64,000 nt of DNA. It comes from CAZUCE01 sp964619265 (GTDB taxonomy: Bacteria; Planctomycetota; UBA1135; GCA-002686595). The notes under the pieces are model-generated. The model worked only from the letters and a program-made list of their open reading frames with translations, ran no database searches and was not told the DNA's origin. The stretch lies in contig CAZUCE010000004.1 of assembly GCA_964619265.1 (NCBI GenBank), positions 62,001-126,000 of the forward strand, read 5' to 3'. Made by a program: the position numbers and the translations under genes. Below are positions 27,213 through 35,249 of the stretch, piece after piece (the stretch's first letter is position 1; the number at the start of each line of letters is the position of its first letter).

Positions 27213-28865
27213 TCATGGACTGACCCGCAGTCCCTCAGCCGGCTTGAGATCTCCGATCAACCAATTCCAACGATCATCCGCTTCGGCAGGCTGATCTCCG
27301 CGAAGTCCGGCAGTCGCAAGGGGCTCGAGATCCATAGCGCTAACCAATCGACCCTCCGCGCGGAGCAGGGCAGCTTCGGCTTGTGCATAAGCACTCTTGG
27401 CTTGGGCTTCATTGGACAGTGCCTGGGCGAGATCGCGCTGAAATTGGAGGACTTGGAACGTGGTGGAAAGCCCCTCCTGCTGTCGCCGCTCCTCGGCGTC
27501 GAGTTGCCGTTCGGCCAGCTGCCTGGATTGTCGCGCCGCGCGCACGGCCTGGGAGCGGTAGTCCAGGTCACGAACCGCGTCCCGGACTAGCGCGATCACG
27601 AAGTTCTCCGCTTGCTCGTAGGAAATCCTGGCGGTGATCAGCTGGGCACGGGCAGCGCGCTCGGCATAGCGAAGGGTGCGATTGCCGAGCGGGCGTTGGA
27701 AGCTGAGCCCTGCGCTCCAGCCCGGAAAGTCGAATCCAAGAGCGTCCTGCAGAGCTGATGTGCGCGATGTTTGGTTCGCATTGCCCTGAAGTCCCAGGCT
27801 GATGTCGAGGATAGGGAGAGAGCTGTTCTTCGCCAGATCGTGGCGGATTTGAGCTGCATCAATGTCGAGCCGGAGTCGGCCTAGGTCTGCTCGGTATTCG
27901 AGCGCGCGCCCTAGGCTGGTCTTCCAAGAATCGGAGGTAGAGGCGCCTGCAAATTCCTCGGGGAGCGGGGTCAGCGTACGAATGGGGAGATCCCAGACGC
28001 TGAGGAAGTCCTCCCAACCATCGGTCCCGGATTGTCCGGGCCGAGAAATAAGCGCACGTAGAGAATCGGCACGGACAGCGACGATATTCTGAGCAAGGAG
28101 CAGCTGCTCGGTCTCGGTAGATACCTGAGTCTCCGCTTGAATCAGATCGACTTCCGTGCCAAGCCCCACTTCGATACGTTGTTTCTCTTGATCTACTTGG
28201 GTGCGTCCCAACTGGACCGAGAGCTCCCTGACCTGGACGAGCTCCTGGGCAGCCACCAGGTTCCAGTAGGCATTCGCAACGTCAAGCAGGACACTTTCGA
28301 GGGTCTCGCGCTGGAGCTCCCTGGTGCGGAGCCACAGGATCCGAGCTTCCCGCTGCGGCGCGGTAGCGGCCGTGACGCCCGCTCCACGGAGCAACGGTTG
28401 GGTGTAACCGATCCCTACTACGGTGTCAGAGAATTCAGCGGCAGTTGCCATTGAGTTCGTTTGCGTGAACGAACTGTCTAGCCCCAGGTCGAGGCGCCCT
28501 CCGCTGGTCAAGGGGACCCCAAGCGCGAGGCTGGCAGACTCGGTCTGTGCTTCCAAGACCGACACTCCACCAGTGATCACCGAGTTGGCTTGTGGAATAT
28601 CTCCGTCCCCGTAGTTGGCGCCGAGGCTGAAAACCGGATCAAACGACCCCCAGGTCCCGATCGAAGTCAACCGAGCGACCTCCTCGGTCTGCGCGCTCAA
28701 AGCAAGGTCGAGGTTGCGGTCGAGCGCGAGCCGAAAGGCATCTTCGAGCGTGAGGACGAGCGCCTGGGGAGGCGCCTCCTTCGTTGCGCCACGCGAAGCG
28801 GTCGTGGACTCGAGCTCAGAAGGAGCTCCACTGGACCAGGCGAGAAGCAACGTAAGGAGAATCAT
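27213..28865 (-). CDS. TolC-family outer membrane efflux protein
   Basis: A 550-aa protein with a short N-terminal signal (LLTLLLAW) and two repeats of the TolC fold: LTLEDAFRLALDRNLDLALS at the start of the first, and long amphipathic helices rich in Gln/Arg/Ala in each half (AERAARAQLITARISYEQAE near residue 425). TolC proteins form the outer-membrane channel for HlyD/ABC exporters. Here it most likely completes the export route formed by the genes at 35250-41803. It is last in the leftward operon, 25 bp after the 61-aa gene, with GAGGA a few bases before the ATG as one of the few visible Shine-Dalgarno sites. Confidence 0.9.
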   Translation of the reverse strand: MILLTLLLAWSSGAPSELESTTASRGATKEAPPQALVLTLEDAFRLALDRNLDLALSAQTEEVARLTSIGTWGSFDPVFSLGANYGDGDIPQANSVITGGVSVLEAQTESASLALGVPLTSGGRLDLGLDSSFTQTNSMATAAEFSDTVVGIGYTQPLLRGAGVTAATAPQREARILWLRTRELQRETLESVLLDVANAYWNLVAAQELVQVRELSVQLGRTQVDQEKQRIEVGLGTEVDLIQAETQVSTETEQLLLAQNIVAVRADSLRALISRPGQSGTDGWEDFLSVWDLPIRTLTPLPEEFAGASTSDSWKTSLGRALEYRADLGRLRLDIDAAQIRHDLAKNSSLPILDISLGLQGNANQTSRTSALQDALGFDFPGWSAGLSFQRPLGNRTLRYAERAARAQLITARISYEQAENFVIALVRDAVRDLDYRSQAVRAARQSRQLAERQLDAEERRQQEGLSTTFQVLQFQRDLAQALSNEAQAKSAYAQAEAALLRAEGRLVSAMDLEPLATAGLRGDQPAEADDRWNWLIGDLKPAEGLRVSP

Positions 28866-28890
28866 GTCAGCGTCCTCGAAAGATAGGAAT

Positions 28891-29076
28891 CTAGGCTTGG
28901 GCGGATTGGTCCTTACGACTGATCATGAAGCCAGCCACAGCTCCTGCTACCCCTCCGCCAACGCCGCCGGCGATCTGCGCGTCGGGGTCCATGCCGAGTA
29001 GTTTCATGGCTAGGATGGCGGCTCCAGCGGCAGCGGCGGCAGCGATGGTGATTGTGATGAGGGCTTTGCTATTCAT
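28891..29076 (-). CDS. 61-aa glycine-zipper membrane miniprotein
   Basis: A 61-aa protein: an N-terminal hydrophobic helix (ALITITIAAAAAAGAAILAM), a short loop LGMDPDAQ, and a second Gly/Ala-rich helix AGGVGGGVAGAVAGFMI, then a charged tail SRKDQSAQA. The second helix is a glycine zipper (GxxxGxxxG spacing). It resembles the core region of the precursor at 33446-34069, which has GAIVGGIAGAIAGK, and both share ALIT. It could be a self-immunity protein, a second unmodified effector peptide or an assembly factor. It has no leader and no Gly-Gly cleavage site. Between the radical SAM genes and tolC in the same direction. Confidence 0.65.
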   Translation of the reverse strand: MNSKALITITIAAAAAAGAAILAMKLLGMDPDAQIAGGVGGGVAGAVAGFMISRKDQSAQA

Positions 29077-29141
29077 GGCGGAGAGGGGGTAGGTGGGAGG
29101 AAGAGAAGCAAACTTCTCCGGGGCCGGGTCAGCGAGGTGAT

Positions 29142-31178
29142 CTACAGGACAGGTTCTTCCTGCTTTCTTGCTCGGGCCTTGCGGCCCTCGGCGCTCTTCA
29201 GGGATAAGAACTGACTAAGCGACTGCTTGGAGCGGTAGTAGCTGGCGAAATCGACCTTGCCGACCGCATCATCCGAGTTTACATCCATTTCTCTGACGGG
29301 TGGACAATTGGGAAGGGCAATCCACTGACGGGACGAACGCCATACGAGTCCGCGATGCTCCAGGGAATCCAGGGCGCCAGCAACCTCCTCGGGGGTGCAC
29401 TTCTGCCCGGATTCCAAAAGCCGCTTGCGAAGGCTCTTTTCTGAGCACGCGTCCTCTGCTGCTTTCAGGAGCTTGGCCTCAAAGCCGAAGAGCTCGTGCC
29501 GGGTTATCGGGGAGATCGGGCGAGTGTCCACGATCTCTATGCGGTCCACCGATTCATCGACGATTTGCAGCAACGGCCGGTCACCGCTCCAAAACATGTC
29601 GCGCCAGGCTGTCGTGGCCTCGCGGGAGACCCCGATAGCCTCTTCGACTTCCCGGCTTCGTCCTCCGCGTTCGCAAAAGAAATAAGCTAGCTGCTCCAGG
29701 TCAGAGGCCTGGATTGGGTAGATCTGCTGGTAGGCCGGCAACGGGTCCAAGACGAGGCCGCGCTCAACCGCTTCGCTGTGATAGGGGCTGAATCGGTCAA
29801 ATCGAATCGGCGTCGTGCCGTTCGGAGGGGGGAGGTGCATCAACCAGGGTAATTTGCGGCCGACCTCCGCGACCCACTGGGGGTCCGAATCTGGAAATCC
29901 GCACAGGATCCCCCAGGCCGGAATGACCCCACATTCCAGGCAGTATTTTAGGAGTTGAATGTTCTGGCAAGCCGTCGTCCCCTTTCGCATCAGGTTCAGG
30001 GTCTCGTCATGGAGGCTCTCAATCCCTGGTTGAATAAACCGACATCCCGCCTTCGCCATCACCTCGACCTGGGACTTCTTGATGTTGGCCTTGGTCTCGT
30101 AGAAGAACTGCAGGTCCCCGGGGTCCTCTGTGAGCTGGGGCAGCACCTCCTTGAAGTAGCTCATATCAATGATGTTGTCAGCCACAGAGAATCGCTTGGA
30201 CTTGTAGCGCTGACTCAGATGGCGAAACTCCTCGATAGCGCGTTCAGGAGTCTTCTTGCGAAACGCCATGCCCTCTGCATTCAATCCACAGAAAGTGCAG
30301 TGTTGCTTCGCCCCCCACCAGCAGCCACGGCTAGTCTCTACGGCAAGGCTAGGTTTGACGTGGGGACTCAACGGCGAACTGGCCAGCTGGTCAAAAAAGT
30401 CTTGGTAGTCGGGAACAGCCGCCCGATTCATATCTTGGAGGGGCCTCGAAGAGGGATGCTCGCACATCTCTCGAATCCCGCGCTGCAGGGGCCCGAGCAG
30501 TCCGGGAACTTTGGCGGTTTGATAGGGGGAAGATTTCCCCTCTCGCGCGAGAGAGCCGAGCACCCGCCCGACGTCCAAGTCGAACTCACCGGTGGCCGTA
30601 AAATCGAGCCATGGGAAGCAGCGGTGCACAGCGACCCCCATGGGCCCCGCGCAATTGGCTCCCCCGATCACCGTAACGACCGAAGGGTCAAGCTCCTTGA
30701 CGCGGCGAAGCAGAGCTAGCGAAGCCACCTGTTGGTCAAACATGGAGGTACACGCGACTACACGGGTTCCTTGTTCGACGAGTTGGGCAGCGAGCCTGTC
30801 GATGAACTCTGTGGCCTTCGCTTGAACCTTCGAAAGGAAGCCCTCCATCGTCTTAGCTCCGCTTGAATCGAGGATGTTCCTTACCAAGCTGACGGAGGTG
30901 TCGAAATAGTGGTTTCCGCCGGGGATCGGTCGCAAACCACTAGCCTCTTCCCGGAACGCACTGCGCGTGAAGAACCACTCGCCCAGCAAGCTGGAGGGCG
31001 ACGCCATCCGAATAAGGAAGTAGCTGGGCAATCCAATATACTCGGCGAAATCAATGCCTGCATACACCCCCTTGGTCTCGACTCCTATTTCGCGGAGGCT
31101 AGTAGTGAACATCCCGATTGCGAGGGAAGGACGCTCTATGCCAGCGAAGGGCATTTGGACCAGTTGTACTTCAACCAT
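29142..31178 (-). CDS. B12-binding radical SAM RiPP maturase 1 (TIGR03975-like)
   Basis: A 678-aa protein. Residues 1-210 form a cobalamin-binding-like Rossmann domain (VQLVQMPFAGIERPSLAIGM, VTVIGGANCAGPMG). The radical SAM domain carries GCWWGAKQHCTFCGLN with Cys286, Cys294 and Cys297 (spacing Cx7CxxC, as in the 'RiPP maturation radical SAM protein 1' family rather than the usual Cx3CxxC). A C-terminal helical region of about 150 residues follows. Related enzymes C-methylate unactivated carbons of proteusin precursors such as polytheonamide. ATG 31178 is preferred over an upstream in-frame start because it begins at the conserved strand. It follows the second radical SAM gene by 22 bp. Confidence 0.88.
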   Translation of the reverse strand: MVEVQLVQMPFAGIERPSLAIGMFTTSLREIGVETKGVYAGIDFAEYIGLPSYFLIRMASPSSLLGEWFFTRSAFREEASGLRPIPGGNHYFDTSVSLVRNILDSSGAKTMEGFLSKVQAKATEFIDRLAAQLVEQGTRVVACTSMFDQQVASLALLRRVKELDPSVVTVIGGANCAGPMGVAVHRCFPWLDFTATGEFDLDVGRVLGSLAREGKSSPYQTAKVPGLLGPLQRGIREMCEHPSSRPLQDMNRAAVPDYQDFFDQLASSPLSPHVKPSLAVETSRGCWWGAKQHCTFCGLNAEGMAFRKKTPERAIEEFRHLSQRYKSKRFSVADNIIDMSYFKEVLPQLTEDPGDLQFFYETKANIKKSQVEVMAKAGCRFIQPGIESLHDETLNLMRKGTTACQNIQLLKYCLECGVIPAWGILCGFPDSDPQWVAEVGRKLPWLMHLPPPNGTTPIRFDRFSPYHSEAVERGLVLDPLPAYQQIYPIQASDLEQLAYFFCERGGRSREVEEAIGVSREATTAWRDMFWSGDRPLLQIVDESVDRIEIVDTRPISPITRHELFGFEAKLLKAAEDACSEKSLRKRLLESGQKCTPEEVAGALDSLEHRGLVWRSSRQWIALPNCPPVREMDVNSDDAVGKVDFASYYRSKQSLSQFLSLKSAEGRKARARKQEEPVL

Positions 31179-31200
31179 AGTGAGAGCTATGCGAGGCGAC

Positions 31201-33333
31201 CTAGGATTCCAGCGAAGTGCTCGAGCGGCTGAGCCCTCCCAGCCAACTTTCGAGGGGTTGGCGATGCATGGGGTGCTTGAGGCGATGAACAAGGACTGGA
31301 TTGACTCGGGCCTTCTCTAGCTGGCTGTCTGCGCGCAGCTTGGCTAGGGTTGGGTTGAGTTCGGTCATTGGCTTATTGATACGCTGGAAAACCATGGGGA
31401 CCGGGGCTCCACGGAGCGCTAGGGTCAAGAGCTTCCCGGAGAGTTCCGCGATGACGTAGGCGCCCTCCAGTTTGGCCAGTTCTCCTTCCAGTTCTACGGC
31501 CGTGCAGTCGTGGCCAAGTTGGGCCACCGCCGCGTGCAGCTTGTTCCGCTGGCATCCGGTCTCGGCGGCTTCCAGGATCCCGACGGCCAGCGGGCTCAGT
31601 TCAAAGCCATCTCCCTTGGTGATTGAGCGGGTATCAACGACGCGGAATGTTCCGCCTTCTTCGGTGAAATAGAGCTCCGGACGGCCGCCCTTATGCTCAA
31701 GGGTGCGCCAAGCATTCATGGCTTCCCATAGCTTCGCCAAACCCGGCCGCGATTCAGGGCTAATATTGAGGAACCGACTTCGCTGGTCCTCGGTCTCGAA
31801 GAAATAGGCAATGTCCCAGAGGTCCTCGGCAGGGAATGGGTAAGCCATGCCGTAGCCGAATGCTGGGCTGAGGTCGAGCCCATACTCTTCACGCTTCAAC
31901 CAATAAGGCGAAAAGCGGTCGTAGTGGATTTGAGCAAATCCAGCGGGCGGCTGGAGGTGATGCAGCATAGGGAGCATCTCAGCCATTTCCTCATACCATT
32001 CTTCCTTGTCGTCGGGAAGGGTGTGAAGCATGTTCCAGTAGATGGACAGCCCGGCCTCTTTTCCGCGCTTTAGAAGTAAGACATTTAGGAGCGCCGTTGT
32101 ACCCTTCTTTAGGCGTTCCAGGATTTCGTCGTTCATGCTCTCCACACCGGGCTGAACTTCAACGACTCCAGCATCGATGAAGGACCGGATTTGTTCCGGT
32201 TTCAGATTTGCTTTGACTTCAAATCGGAACGTTGCATTCAGCTCCTTCAGCTGCGGCAGAAGAGTCTTGAAGTACTTGTAGTCAAAAATGTACTCTGTTC
32301 CCTGGAAAGTGTTGATCCCATATCGATCGCGAAGCGCGATCATCTGGCCCATGACGTTTGCCGCACTCTTCGAGCGAAACTTCATAGCTGTCCTACTGAT
32401 TCCGCAGAAGGAGCAGTGATTCTTCGCTCCCCACCAGCAGCCCCTGGCGGTCTGGAAGGGGAGAGCGGGCCGCAGGTGTTCTCCAAGCGCTTCGGTAGAT
32501 TCCAAGGCTGCGAAGAAATCGTCGTAGTTCGGCACCGGGCTACGGTCCATGTTTTCCAGGCGCGCGATCGGGGCTCCATCCTCTCCCTCGTGAACACGAT
32601 TGGCATAGGCCTCGGGGTGGCGGTCGGCTGGGCCACGCACTCCGGCGGGGTAGTTGGTGTCTAGGCCGGGAAGCCCTTCCTCCACGATCGTCTTGCACAT
32701 CGACCCGAAGAAGCCGTCGGCCTCGCCGGATACTAGGAAGTCCACAAAGTCAAATCGTTCAAACGTGAGCTCACCCATGCGTTCTTCACAGTTCGCGCCT
32801 CCGATCATCGTGACGACGTCAGGGCAGCGCTCTTTCACGGCTCTCAGAAGAGCCAGTGAGGCTGTATGCTGTTGGAAGGTCGAGCTGCAACCGACTACCT
32901 TCGGGTTTAGGGCAACAACTCGATCCGCTACGTATTCAACAAAGGCAGTGGTGTTGGCTCGGACTTCTCTGAGGGTATTGATGAGGTCAAGATCCGGGTG
33001 GTTCTTCGTCAAATACCGGTATTCGGTGGTGCTGTCCAGTTTGAAGATCCGCTCAACTTTGGAGAGATACTCTAAATCCTCTGGGTCGTAGTCCGGAAAC
33101 AGCGCTTTAGAGAAGGTCCATTCCCCAAGCAAAGTGGTGGAGTAGGACTCAAAAATTAGGTCATGTAGAGCGGGACCGACCTGCTCGCCGAACCAGAGGT
33201 TGGCAGGGAGGATTTTGCTCGATACCCCAACGCCATCCAGGCAGGACTTCAGAAGCCCCATGGCAAGGGACGGTTGCCCGAGCTCTCCATACGGCATACG
33301 AACCAAAACGACTTCTGCAGATTCTGCGATCAT
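31201..33333 (-). CDS. B12-binding radical SAM RiPP maturase 2 (TIGR03975-like)
   Basis: A 710-aa paralogue of the gene downstream. It has the same order of parts: N-terminal cobalamin-binding-like domain (VVLVRMPYGELGQPSLAMGL, VVTMIGGANCEERMG), radical SAM domain with ARGCWWGAKNHCSFCGI (Cys299, Cys307, Cys310), and a C-terminal accessory region. It ends with an extra basic tail (MNELNPTL-like helix, then HRLKHPMHRQPLESW) absent from its partner. It lies between the precursor gene (112 bp upstream) and the first maturase, so all three probably share a transcript. The different tails suggest different positions on the precursor are modified. Confidence 0.88.
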   Translation of the reverse strand: MIAESAEVVLVRMPYGELGQPSLAMGLLKSCLDGVGVSSKILPANLWFGEQVGPALHDLIFESYSTTLLGEWTFSKALFPDYDPEDLEYLSKVERIFKLDSTTEYRYLTKNHPDLDLINTLREVRANTTAFVEYVADRVVALNPKVVGCSSTFQQHTASLALLRAVKERCPDVVTMIGGANCEERMGELTFERFDFVDFLVSGEADGFFGSMCKTIVEEGLPGLDTNYPAGVRGPADRHPEAYANRVHEGEDGAPIARLENMDRSPVPNYDDFFAALESTEALGEHLRPALPFQTARGCWWGAKNHCSFCGISRTAMKFRSKSAANVMGQMIALRDRYGINTFQGTEYIFDYKYFKTLLPQLKELNATFRFEVKANLKPEQIRSFIDAGVVEVQPGVESMNDEILERLKKGTTALLNVLLLKRGKEAGLSIYWNMLHTLPDDKEEWYEEMAEMLPMLHHLQPPAGFAQIHYDRFSPYWLKREEYGLDLSPAFGYGMAYPFPAEDLWDIAYFFETEDQRSRFLNISPESRPGLAKLWEAMNAWRTLEHKGGRPELYFTEEGGTFRVVDTRSITKGDGFELSPLAVGILEAAETGCQRNKLHAAVAQLGHDCTAVELEGELAKLEGAYVIAELSGKLLTLALRGAPVPMVFQRINKPMTELNPTLAKLRADSQLEKARVNPVLVHRLKHPMHRQPLESWLGGLSRSSTSLES

Positions 33334-33445
33334 AGTAGACCTTGAAATGGGGGCTCGTGGAGTTGCGTGCGGCGAGCGGGGGGACGTTCTTAATCCCCCC
33401 GCACTCGAGATCGGTCAATTTGTGGGCAATTCGACTCGGGGTCGA

Positions 33446-34069
33446 TCAGTTAGAGGTCAATTCGTCGGGCGTTTCGGGAGCGGCAGCCTCCCAGACAACG
33501 TCGACCACTTTGCCAGCAATCGCACCTGCGATGCCCCCGACGATGGCGCCGGTGATCAGCGCCGCTTCGCCACCGGCGACCGACTCCAGTTGCTCTTCGC
33601 TGAGCTCGGACATGTCGATAGCCAACGGAACAACGATGGCGCATTCACCATCCTTCTCGTGGTAAACGGTGACCGTGACGTCTTCAGGGAGGTTCGCGCT
33701 GTAGCTACCGAGGGTCTCGCGAATGGCCTTGCCAGCGTTGGTGATAAGGCTGTTTAGGAAGACTTCGTCATTCCACGCTTTACGGATGACAATCGCTTCG
33801 AACTCTCCACGGGTCGGGGGGCGGTCACCGAGCTCGTTGACAACTTGGTCCAGGGCCTCGGCGAGACGATCGGTACGAGTGGGGATGAGAATCGGAAGTT
33901 CACCCTCCTTTTCGAAGTGGATTTGCAGGCTGAGATCTTGTTTTCCGAAGCGCTCCTCCACAGCGGATTGAGCATTGTTGGTGAGGGCTTCACGGAAGCC
34001 TTCATCCTCAAGGGCCAGATTGACGATGGCCATACGGAGGTTTTGAGAGGACATCTTGGAATTCGACAT
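33446..34069 (-). CDS. NHLP-type (proteusin-like) RiPP precursor with duplicated leader
   Basis: A 207-aa precursor. Two nitrile-hydratase-alpha-like leader units are visible: residues about 11-64 (LRMAIVNLALEDEGFREALT ... LPILIPT) and about 89-148 (FEAIVIRKAWNDEVFLNSL ... CAIVVPL). The end SELSEEQLESVAGG (154-167) is a classic double-glycine cleavage site. The predicted 40-aa core after Gly167 starts EAALITGAIVGGIAGAIAGK and ends in an acidic, Pro-containing tail; it has no Cys, Ser only at position 206 and Thr at 173, 200 and 205. So thioether or azole chemistry is unlikely. ATG 34069 is chosen, preceded by CCCCTAGTGTC; ATG 34054 is an alternative. Neighbours are two B12-radical SAM maturases and, divergently, NHLP exporters. 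Confidence 0.85.
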   Translation of the reverse strand: MSNSKMSSQNLRMAIVNLALEDEGFREALTNNAQSAVEERFGKQDLSLQIHFEKEGELPILIPTRTDRLAEALDQVVNELGDRPPTRGEFEAIVIRKAWNDEVFLNSLITNAGKAIRETLGSYSANLPEDVTVTVYHEKDGECAIVVPLAIDMSELSEEQLESVAGGEAALITGAIVGGIAGAIAGKVVDVVWEAAAPETPDELTSN

Positions 34070-34676
34070 GACACTAGGGGTTGGAGATGCGTGAGAGCGT
34101 CGCAGCATGTGTCAGGAAGCGAGCTCAGGGTTCGATACGCGTTACATTTTAATGGTGATGTGGGGTGGCTTTGATTTTGGCGGATTGAAAGCGGACTCGA
34201 TCTCGGCATCAGGTTTCCAAAAGACCGAAGTGAGCTGGGGATGTTTGAATCATGCGCTGTCTACGAAATGTGCCTGGGGCGCAGGTGCAAATGCCGTCCA
34301 CTGGTCAACCGGGGGTTTTTGCGAAACATCGCCTGGCTCATGTTGTGGATTCAGAACGGAAACGATGCCATAGGGAGCCTGCACTTCCCCCCATATGATT
34401 CAGGGCCAAGTTGTTGAAAGGTAGGTGTTTAAGGCTCTGTGGTTCGCTAATTGTGGCTTGTTGGTGGAGGTCTGTGTCTGGTTCAGAATCACTGGAAAAT
34501 AGCGCGCGCCCGGCCGAGGGTGGCGCCTAGCGCTCCAGAGTGTGGGTGCCGGCGAACTTTCAAATTCCAGGGGCTGTGGACTTGACGATCGGGTCTAGGG
34601 TGATTCGGAAGCGAGAGCCCAGTCCGATTAGGGGGTTGCTCGCCTTTGCCCGAAGTCATCAACCCAAGAGCTCCCC
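34070..34676. promoter_or_regulatory. Divergent intergenic region between precursor and exporter operons
   Basis: About 600 bp with no convincing gene. It separates the leftward precursor operon from the rightward exporter operon and must contain both promoters. It is AT-richer than the flanks, with ATTTTAATGG near 34146 and AAAATAGCG near 34496. A plus-strand frame at 34107-34373 exists but is unusual in composition and has no visible start signal. Confidence 0.5.
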
Positions 34677-35210
34677 ATGAAAAAGATCCTCTACATTTTC
34701 AGTGAACTGCAGGACAGCGACATGCACTGGCTGGCTTCGGCTGGCGAGACCCGCTCTTTTGCGCCTGGCCAGCAGGTGGCCGTGGAGAATGCGCCGCTGA
34801 CGGAAGTTTCTATCGTTCTAGAAGGTTCACTTCGCGTTCTGCGAGGTGGAGTCGAGAGCGATCATTTGGATATCGGGGAAGTCATCGGCGACCTCAGCAT
34901 GTTGGATTCCGGCCTGTCTCAGGACACGGTGCTGGCTGTGGAGGACTCGAAAGTCTTCGCCATTCCGCAGCACCGACTACGAGCCAAGCTTGAATTAGAT
35001 CCTGGCTTTGGCAGCCGGTTCTACCGCGCTTTGAGCGTTTTTCTGAACAAGCGGCTTCACACAGCGCCGTCCGAAGAGAGCACGACTACTCTCGAGTCCG
35101 CGCTAGATGCTCCGGGGGCCGGCGATGAGCTGAGCGACGGAATGCTGGACGGGATTGCGGCCGCCGGCGTCCGATTCGACTGGTTCCGCCAGCACGTCGA
35201 AGGGGCCTGA
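34677..35210 (+). CDS. Cyclic-nucleotide-binding-domain protein
   Basis: A 177-aa protein. Residues 10-130 fit a cNMP-binding (Crp-type) beta-barrel: FAPGQQVAVENAPLTEVSIVL, VLRGGVESDHLDIGEVIGDLSML and an end helix RFYRALSVFLNKRL. There is no C-terminal helix-turn-helix, so it is not a transcription factor of the Crp type; the last 45 residues are low-complexity acidic. The phosphate-binding cassette is weak (GEVIGDLSML without the usual Arg), so a ligand is uncertain. CNMP-domain proteins are frequent companions of NHLP exporters. It starts the rightward operon, 39 bp before the HlyD gene. Confidence 0.8.
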   Translation: MKKILYIFSELQDSDMHWLASAGETRSFAPGQQVAVENAPLTEVSIVLEGSLRVLRGGVESDHLDIGEVIGDLSMLDSGLSQDTVLAVEDSKVFAIPQHRLRAKLELDPGFGSRFYRALSVFLNKRLHTAPSEESTTTLESALDAPGAGDELSDGMLDGIAAAGVRFDWFRQHVEGA

Positions 35211-35249
35211 TCCTCTCGCAATTCCAGTCGATTCAAGCCCCCCTTCATC

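Noticed and set aside
27175..34312. TCAACCGGGGGT occurring at about 27175 and 34301
   Set aside because: A 12-mer match is expected many times by chance in 64 kb and the flanks do not align.
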